Shown here: piece after piece, positions 6,581 through 11,183 of the stretch
Numbering within the stretch: the stretch's first letter is position 1
How the letters are laid out: each line of letters opens with the position of its first letter
Translations under genes and position numbers: made by a program
Origin: JAHEJX01 sp041605955
Lineage (GTDB): Bacteria; Actinomycetota; Acidimicrobiia; Spongiisociales; UBA5794
Length of the DNA: 11,183 nt
Reading direction: 5' to 3'
Assembly: GCA_041605955.1 (NCBI GenBank)
Contig: JBFIXI010000093.1
Coordinates: 1 to 11,183 of the forward strand
The notes under the pieces: generated by a model
The model's input: the letters and a program-made list of their open reading frames with translations, nothing else
Databases searched by the model: none
Told to the model about the DNA's origin: nothing

Positions 6581-7750
6581 TCAAATGATGCGACCGCTGT
6601 GTTCCCCGAGCGGACGACCGGCCGCGATCCGTGCGGGCCCGAGGCGACTCAGGTCGAGCTCCGGATCGGTGCCGGTGATCAGCTCGGCGATATACCTGCC
6701 CACGGCCGGAGAATGTTGGAACCCGTGACCGGAGAACCCGTTGGCGACGTAGAAGCCCGCAAGCTCAGGCCATTCGCCGAGGATCGCGTTGCCGTCCAAG
6801 GTATTCACCGCGTAGATCCCGGTCCAACCGCCGGTCACTTGGAGGCGATCGAATTCAGGCAAGGTACCGAATATCTCGGGCCAAACGGTCTCCTCGAATC
6901 CCTCGCGGGAGAACTTGAAATCGAATCCAACCGGATCTTCGGGAAGCGACCACGCCATCGAAAACGACCTTCCGCTTTCCGGAATGGCGTACGCCCCCCG
7001 CGGAGTGAAAACGCTCGGCAATCCTGCCGTGTCGAGCTCCGTGGCAACGGTGAACACGGTGCGCATGACCGGCTCGACCGGCAGCTCCACGCCGGCTGTA
7101 CGCGCCAGAGCGTTGGCCCATCCGCCGGCACAATTGACGACGGTGGCGGCGGCAATCGTCTCGCCGGAGGTCAGCCGTAATCCGGCAACGCTTCCTCCGT
7201 GGATTGCGACGGCCGCCACCTCGCCTTTGCGGAAGACGGCGCCGAGCTCGGCGGCTTTACGGCGGTATCCATGCATGACGGCGTGAGGATCGATCGAGCC
7301 ATCGTCAGGACCGAAAGTGCCGCCGACGACTCCGGGAGCGCGATAGGCCGGCCAGCGCCGTTCGATCTCCGCCGCATCGAGCCATTCGACACGGCAACCC
7401 ACTGATTGCTGCAGGGCCAGGCCTTCTCGGGCTGCGTTCAGATCGGCCTCATCGGTCAAGAAGAGGTTGCCCTGATGGCGGGGAGCCGGGTCGGGGCGCC
7501 AGCCGCCTACCTCCATGTCGGTAGCGAAGTCCTCCAGCAAGCCCATGGTGTACCGGGACATGAGGATGTTCTCTTCCAAGTTGAACTGAATCCGCAAGTT
7601 GCCGTCGGAACGCAACGTCGAGCAGAACTCGTAGGTCGGATCACGCTCGTAGACGACGACTGACAGCTGCGGGCTCAGGCGTCGCAAGTAGTAGGCGGTG
7701 GCAGACCCCATCGCGGCGCCGCCCACGATCGCCACGTCGAACTTTGTCAT
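6581..7750 (-). CDS. FAD-dependent oxidoreductase, DAO family (sarcosine oxidase/FOXRED1-like)
   Basis: This 389-residue protein has the usual length of monomeric DAO-fold amine or imino-acid oxidoreductases. The N-terminal strand-loop-helix VAIVGGAAMGSATAYYL (residues 7-23) is the FAD dinucleotide-binding site, and an acidic residue in VVVYERD (32-38) would bind the ribose. The C-terminal GFYVANGFSGHGFQHSPAVG is the conserved DAO isoalloxazine-side segment. The region where monomeric sarcosine oxidase carries its covalent-flavin cysteine reads WTGIYAVNTLDG, without cysteine, so flavin is probably non-covalent, as in FOXRED1-type members. The substrate is probably an N-methyl or secondary amino acid but cannot be fixed from sequence. 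The only cysteines are a few scattered residues, so no iron-sulfur site is evident. The start is supported by GAGAGGGG (7754-7761) just upstream of the ATG. It is divergent from the histidine kinase gene (146-bp gap) and convergent with the repeat protein. Confidence 0.88.
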   Translation of the reverse strand: MTKFDVAIVGGAAMGSATAYYLRRLSPQLSVVVYERDPTYEFCSTLRSDGNLRIQFNLEENILMSRYTMGLLEDFATDMEVGGWRPDPAPRHQGNLFLTDEADLNAAREGLALQQSVGCRVEWLDAAEIERRWPAYRAPGVVGGTFGPDDGSIDPHAVMHGYRRKAAELGAVFRKGEVAAVAIHGGSVAGLRLTSGETIAAATVVNCAGGWANALARTAGVELPVEPVMRTVFTVATELDTAGLPSVFTPRGAYAIPESGRSFSMAWSLPEDPVGFDFKFSREGFEETVWPEIFGTLPEFDRLQVTGGWTGIYAVNTLDGNAILGEWPELAGFYVANGFSGHGFQHSPAVGRYIAELITGTDPELDLSRLGPARIAAGRPLGEHSGRII

Positions 7751-7849
7751 ACGCCCCTCTCGCGGTTCGGCCGAATGATCCTATCTACACCCGGCATGAG
7801 GCGGCAGCCAGCCGAGCCTGCCAGGGGGCCAGAAACGCTTGCGGGGCAT

Positions 7850-7891
7850 GGCTTTATCGGTCAACTAGTCACTTTGTCGGGCCGATAAGCC
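7850..7891. promoter_or_regulatory. Long-spaced inverted repeat directly upstream of the kinase gene
   Basis: GGCTTTATCGG (7850-7860) and CCGATAAGCC (7882-7891) are inverted copies differing by one bulged T, giving a 10-bp stem around 21 nt. The right arm ends five bases before the kinase ATG, so in RNA it would sit over the translation start region and in DNA it could be an operator for the divergent promoters. There is no T-tract. The function is inferred only from symmetry and position. Confidence 0.4.
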
Positions 7892-7896
7892 TGAGA

Positions 7897-9276
7897 ATGA
7901 CCAAAATCCGGGATAACGGCTTCGCTGTAGCCTTGGCCGCGGGTCTGGTGCTGGCGCTCGTCGTCGGTGCCACTTATGCGATCACGAGCAGTAGCCGGCG
8001 GCTTGCCCGCCATGCAGAAGCCCTCCACGCCGCTCATGAGACGCTGCAAGCCACCGTCGTGGCGCGCAGTCAGCTCGAGCTCGCGGTCTATCAGGTGTCC
8101 GGGCCCCCTGCGCTCGCATCTGACGCCGTACTGGCTGAAGCCGCATTGGACACAACGCTGCGCCGGGCCGAAGCAGGCCTCGCCGCTGCTCAGGGCGCCC
8201 ACCAAGTTCTTGCCGCCATGGGGGAGAGCCATCGGGCCGCTGGAGAAGCTCTGCAACATTTCACCGACGCCGGCACCGACGTGATTTCCGACATCGAAGC
8301 GTCTGCGGGCCCGTCCACAGACCAGGTCGAACTGCGCTACAGAGCGGTCCTGGGCGAGCTCACCGCAATCCGCGACAGGCTGGCAGGCGCAGTGGCCGGC
8401 TCCGAGCGCACCAACGCATGGATCGCCGCCGTCGGTGGCTTCTTGGCAGTCTTCGCCATACCGGCGGCCGTCATCACGGTCTACTACGTTCTCGACAGGC
8501 GGCGACGGCGCCAGCACGAGCTGGAGGTGACGCTGCAAGCCGAACGCGCGGCCCAAGCCACCCGCGAACGGTTCCTCACGGCCGTCACCCACCAGCTCCG
8601 GGAGCCCCTATGGGCGGTGCGAGGCATCTTCCGGATGCTGGGCAACGACGAGGTGCTGATGGCCCAGCCGCAAGTGGCCGATCTGCATCTGTTGCTCTCG
8701 GGTGAGCTCGATGACATGAACGGGCTCATGGACAATCTGCTCACCGCGTCGCGCATCGAGGCTGGTGAGCTGGAGTACACGATCGAGCCGGTCGACCCCC
8801 GCGAGGTAGTGCATACCCTCGTCGATTCTCTCAACCATCGGGGCGCCTCGATATACGTCGCCATGGACGATGGTGTCGTCGAGGCCGATCGTCGGCATCT
8901 CCGCCAGATGATCCGCAACCTCCTCGTCAATGCGCTCAAATACGGAGGTCCGAACATCGAGGTGAAGGGGCATGCCGACGACGACAGCTACACCATCATC
9001 GTCGTCGACGACGGTCAAGGCGTCTCCCGCAGTATGGAGCCGCAGCTCTTCACTCGCTTCGTTCATGACCAACAGAACAATCAAAGTGTCGGTTTGGGAC
9101 TGTCGATCGTCATGGCGCTCGCTGTTGCCATGGGGGGCACTGCGTTCCACCAGCGGGTAGACGGCCTGACCCGCTTTGGCGTTCGCCTGCCGCACACGAT
9201 TGCTGGCGCCGGCGCCGGTTTCGCTGGGGCGGCCGACGCCCCCCATTTGGCGCCGGTAACCCGGGCTGCCAGCTGA
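7897..9276 (+). CDS. Membrane sensor histidine kinase
   Basis: This 459-residue two-component sensor kinase autophosphorylates on histidine and would pass phosphate to a response regulator not present here. Topology is a transmembrane helix at about 8-30, an extracytoplasmic helical sensor of about 140 residues with no recognised ligand motif, a second helix at about 174-196, and an Arg-rich cytoplasmic junction leading straight into the kinase with no clear HAMP domain. The H-box is FLTAVTHQLREPLWAVRG with H232; HQLREPL is a variant of the usual HELRTPL. The N-box is RNLLVNALKYG (N345), G1 is DDGQG (372-376) and G2 is VGLGLSI (from 398). All ATPase motifs look intact. The frame extends upstream to a TTG at 7744, but that would overlap the divergent gene's start and add residues with no domain; the ATG at 7897 puts the first membrane helix at the N-terminus. 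The ribosome-binding site is weak. The next gene begins 2 bp after the stop, indicating translational coupling. Confidence 0.9.
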   Translation: MTKIRDNGFAVALAAGLVLALVVGATYAITSSSRRLARHAEALHAAHETLQATVVARSQLELAVYQVSGPPALASDAVLAEAALDTTLRRAEAGLAAAQGAHQVLAAMGESHRAAGEALQHFTDAGTDVISDIEASAGPSTDQVELRYRAVLGELTAIRDRLAGAVAGSERTNAWIAAVGGFLAVFAIPAAVITVYYVLDRRRRRQHELEVTLQAERAAQATRERFLTAVTHQLREPLWAVRGIFRMLGNDEVLMAQPQVADLHLLLSGELDDMNGLMDNLLTASRIEAGELEYTIEPVDPREVVHTLVDSLNHRGASIYVAMDDGVVEADRRHLRQMIRNLLVNALKYGGPNIEVKGHADDDSYTIIVVDDGQGVSRSMEPQLFTRFVHDQQNNQSVGLGLSIVMALAVAMGGTAFHQRVDGLTRFGVRLPHTIAGAGAGFAGAADAPHLAPVTRAAS

Positions 9277-9278
9277 TC

Positions 9279-10853
9279 ATGCGACCGTTATCGCGCATCG
9301 TCGCCGGGCTGACACTCGTGGTGATCAGCGCAGGCGGCGTCCTTGCCCAGACGGGGCCGCAGACCCAACCGGATGTTGCCGCCCTCGACGAGGACGGCCT
9401 CGTGGTGGTCTATCCGTTGCTCAACGACACCGATCCGGAGGGGGGCGCGCTCGAGTTGATTGCAGTGACTTCGACACCGGCCGGAGAGAGTCGGGTCGAT
9501 GGTGCCGCGGTGGTGTTCACGCCTCAACCCAACTGGCACGGCAGTGTGCAGCTGACGTACACGGTACGCTCCCCGACCGGCGAAGCCAGCGAGCAGATCC
9601 TCCTGACCGTCAACCCGGTCAATGACAGCCCGGTTGCCGCTCCTGACGCCGCAAGCGTGGTGGCGGGGGAGACGGTGGCCGTCAGCGTGCTGGACAACGA
9701 CTCCGATGTGGATGGCGATCAGCTGTCGATCGCATCGGTGACATCCCCGGCCAACGGATCGGCCACAGTCGTAGGGAACCAGGTTAGGTACCGGGCGGTC
9801 GACGACTTCGCCGGAACCGATCTGTTCAGCTACACCATCACGGATCCCAGCGGAGGCTCTGCCAGCGCCGAAGTCACGATTACGGTCAACCCGGCCACGA
9901 CAACCACCACCTCGGTGTCGGCCACCACCGTCACCCCTCCACCAACCGTGTCTTCGATCGCCCCTACGACGGCTGTCGTAACCACCGCACCGCAGTCGGT
10001 GCCGTCCACCACGTCCACCGCAACGACCGCTCCGGCGACGACGGTCGGGACAGCAGAGGTCGTGGCAAGTGGCGGATGGGCGTCACCGCCCAATGGGCTG
10101 GTGCCGCCCGGCGGGGTGGGCGACGCTGAGGGCCTCTTGGCGGTCGTCACCCGCAATCTCAGATCCTTGTACCTGCCGATGTTGACTCTCCTCGTGGTCG
10201 GCGGAACCGCGTGGCTGCTGTCACAGCGCGATGGCGCAAACCGTGCGAAGCGGGCCATAGTCCTCATCGGCCTGTCCGCGACCCTTTCAGTCCGGGAACG
10301 TCCCAATCGCGAGGCCAAGGTCATTGACGAGTACGACGGCAGCGCTCGACAGATCGATGTGGTCGGGCGCCGTCGCATCGTTGACGGGGTCGAGTGGCTA
10401 CCGGTGTCGTCGGCGGGTGGACGGGGATGGGTGGAAGCCACATATCTGACCGAAGACGTTGCCCGGGTCTCGTTCGAGCGCGACGTTTCCGACACGGATT
10501 TGGTACGCGAGCTACGGCATCGCCTCAAGGAAGGAGCCACGATCGCCACCTCGAGTCGCGGCCTGATCGATCCCGAGACCTTCGAACGCGATCACAGTCG
10601 TCGTCGGCTTGGAAGCAGGGCAACCCTCAAACTGACGGCCCTGCTGCAGGACTGGCGGGCGACGTTTCACATCGACAAGACCGCGTCGCTGGCGGCACTG
10701 CGGCCCCCGGAGTTGCGGAACCTTCACTGGATCTCGTTCGAGGCGCCGGGGCTGGACCCGTGGCAGCTGTTCTTCGAGTATCACGATGGGCGGCCCTATC
10801 CGGTCGCCGCCCTACCTGAGAGAGTCCCGGTGGAGATCGACACGATGCTGTGA
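9279..10853 (+). CDS. Cadherin-like/tandem-95 repeat membrane protein with cytoplasmic SH3b domain
   Basis: This 524-residue protein starts with a signal peptide (1-23, likely cleaved after VLA). Two cadherin-like/tandem-95 Ig-fold domains follow (about 29-117 and 118-208), each with a candidate Ca-binding loop: LLNDTDPEGG and LDNDSDVDGD. A Thr/Ser/Pro/Val-rich linker (about 209-262) looks like a cell-wall-spanning stalk. A membrane helix lies at about 297-315 (LYLPMLTLLVVGGTAWLL) and is followed by QRDGANRAKR, positive charge that places the rest in the cytoplasm. Residues about 332-395 form an SH3b-like domain (LSVRERPNREAKVI ... GRGWVEATYL). The last 130 residues are not recognised. Type I topology with an internal SH3b is unusual, because bacterial SH3b domains normally bind cell wall outside the cell. 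It starts 2 bp after the histidine kinase stop and probably works with it, perhaps as a contact- or calcium-sensing co-receptor; this is inference. Confidence 0.82.
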   Translation: MRPLSRIVAGLTLVVISAGGVLAQTGPQTQPDVAALDEDGLVVVYPLLNDTDPEGGALELIAVTSTPAGESRVDGAAVVFTPQPNWHGSVQLTYTVRSPTGEASEQILLTVNPVNDSPVAAPDAASVVAGETVAVSVLDNDSDVDGDQLSIASVTSPANGSATVVGNQVRYRAVDDFAGTDLFSYTITDPSGGSASAEVTITVNPATTTTTSVSATTVTPPPTVSSIAPTTAVVTTAPQSVPSTTSTATTAPATTVGTAEVVASGGWASPPNGLVPPGGVGDAEGLLAVVTRNLRSLYLPMLTLLVVGGTAWLLSQRDGANRAKRAIVLIGLSATLSVRERPNREAKVIDEYDGSARQIDVVGRRRIVDGVEWLPVSSAGGRGWVEATYLTEDVARVSFERDVSDTDLVRELRHRLKEGATIATSSRGLIDPETFERDHSRRRLGSRATLKLTALLQDWRATFHIDKTASLAALRPPELRNLHWISFEAPGLDPWQLFFEYHDGRPYPVAALPERVPVEIDTML

Positions 10854-10914
10854 TTGGGTTCCTGGGCCGTGGCCGTCTAGCTTCTCCTCCGGGCCGGGCA
10901 TCGATCTGTGGATT

Positions 10915-10920
10915 GGGAGG
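10915..10920 (+). promoter_or_regulatory. Ribosome-binding site that decides the TTG start
   Basis: GGGAGG, six bases before TTG at 10927, is a near-perfect anti-SD match. It selects a TTG start for the dehydrogenase gene; no ATG or GTG is equally well placed before the nucleotide-binding motif. Confidence 0.7.
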
Positions 10921-10926
10921 GCGAAC

Positions 10927-11183
10927 TTGGCGGCAAGAGTTGCGATTGTCACCGCCGCAGGACGCGGTATCGGGGCTGGCATCGCCCGAGAACTGGCCGC
11001 CAACGGCTACCTCTTGAGCCTCATGTCCCCGTCCGGGGCGGCTACCCAGCTGGCGGAAGAGCTCGGGGCTCACGGCGTCACCGGATCCGTGACCGTGCCC
11101 GATGACATTTCCCGGCTGGTGGCGGGCACGATGGAGCGCCACGGCCGCATCGATGCCGTGGTCAATCACACCGGCCACCCGCC
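10927..11183 (+). CDS. Short-chain dehydrogenase/reductase, N-terminal part (runs off right edge)
   Basis: 85 codons are present and the frame is open to the end of the window. The N-terminus reads (M)AARVAIVTAAGRGIGAG: strand 1 followed by TAAGRGIG (residues 9-16), a version of the SDR TGxxxGIG cofactor loop. A second Rossmann repeat follows, including ELAANGYLLSLMS, where the ordinary NADP(H)-binding Arg/Asp after strand 2 is not obvious. VVNHTG (78-83) stands where most SDRs have NNAG. The catalytic Ser, Tyr and Lys lie beyond the window, so the substrate and even catalytic competence cannot be judged. It is separated by 73 bp from the preceding gene, with no clear terminator between them. 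Confidence 0.8.
   Translation, partial: MAARVAIVTAAGRGIGAGIARELAANGYLLSLMSPSGAATQLAEELGAHGVTGSVTVPDDISRLVAGTMERHGRIDAVVNHTGHP

Noticed and set aside
5771..7871. Shared 7-mer CTAGTCA in both divergent intergenic regions
   Set aside because: A shared 7-mer between two gaps of about 150 bp is expected by chance, and the surrounding symmetric arms are unrelated.

Overview
The window is GC-rich with strong G/C bias at codon third positions, at least one well-supported TTG start, dense coding on both strands and a Thr/Ser/Pro-rich extracellular linker. This fits a high-GC actinobacterium, possibly an Acidimicrobiia-like lineage. The placement is inferred from composition and gene content only; no rRNA, tRNA, CRISPR array or insertion sequence is visible.

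Layout: (1) 1-212 is probably the Gly/Pro-rich C-terminus of a gene entering from the left, with Tyr-Leu-Gly-Gly repeats. (2) 255-524 (-) encodes a small dimeric alpha/beta-barrel (ABM/cyclase-like) protein. Divergent from it, 722-1720 (+) encodes a cobalamin-binding protein with the CarH-type photosensory signature but no DNA-binding domain. It is followed 48 bp later by a full-length propionyl-CoA synthetase (1769-3655, +). (3) 3661-5688 (-) encodes a membrane protein with two cyclic-nucleotide-binding-like domains, a PqqD/RRE-like domain and an M50 (site-2-protease type) zinc peptidase. Divergent from it, 5840-6514 (+) encodes a small acidic protein with an NHLP/Nif11-like helical leader and a cysteine-free C-terminus of 29 tandem TVQG/TVQGG/TVDAG units, ending at a clear hairpin terminator. 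(4) 6581-7750 (-) is a DAO-family FAD oxidoreductase. (5) Divergent from it, 7897-9276 (+) is a membrane histidine kinase followed after 2 bp by a secreted/membrane protein with two cadherin-like domains, a Thr-rich stalk, one membrane helix and a cytoplasmic SH3b domain (9279-10853). (6) 10927 to the right edge is the start of a short-chain dehydrogenase.

The most unusual part is 3661-6514. A precursor-like protein with a RiPP-type leader and an extraordinary T-V-Q/D-G repeat tail is divergently paired with one polypeptide that combines regulatory CNB domains, a leader-recognition-like domain and an intramembrane protease. I propose this as a compact sense, recognise and cleave peptide or fibre maturation module; the pairing is inference. 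The second point of interest is the standalone CarH-like B12 light-sensor domain upstream of a propionyl-CoA synthetase. The third is a histidine kinase nearly fused to an adhesin-like membrane partner.
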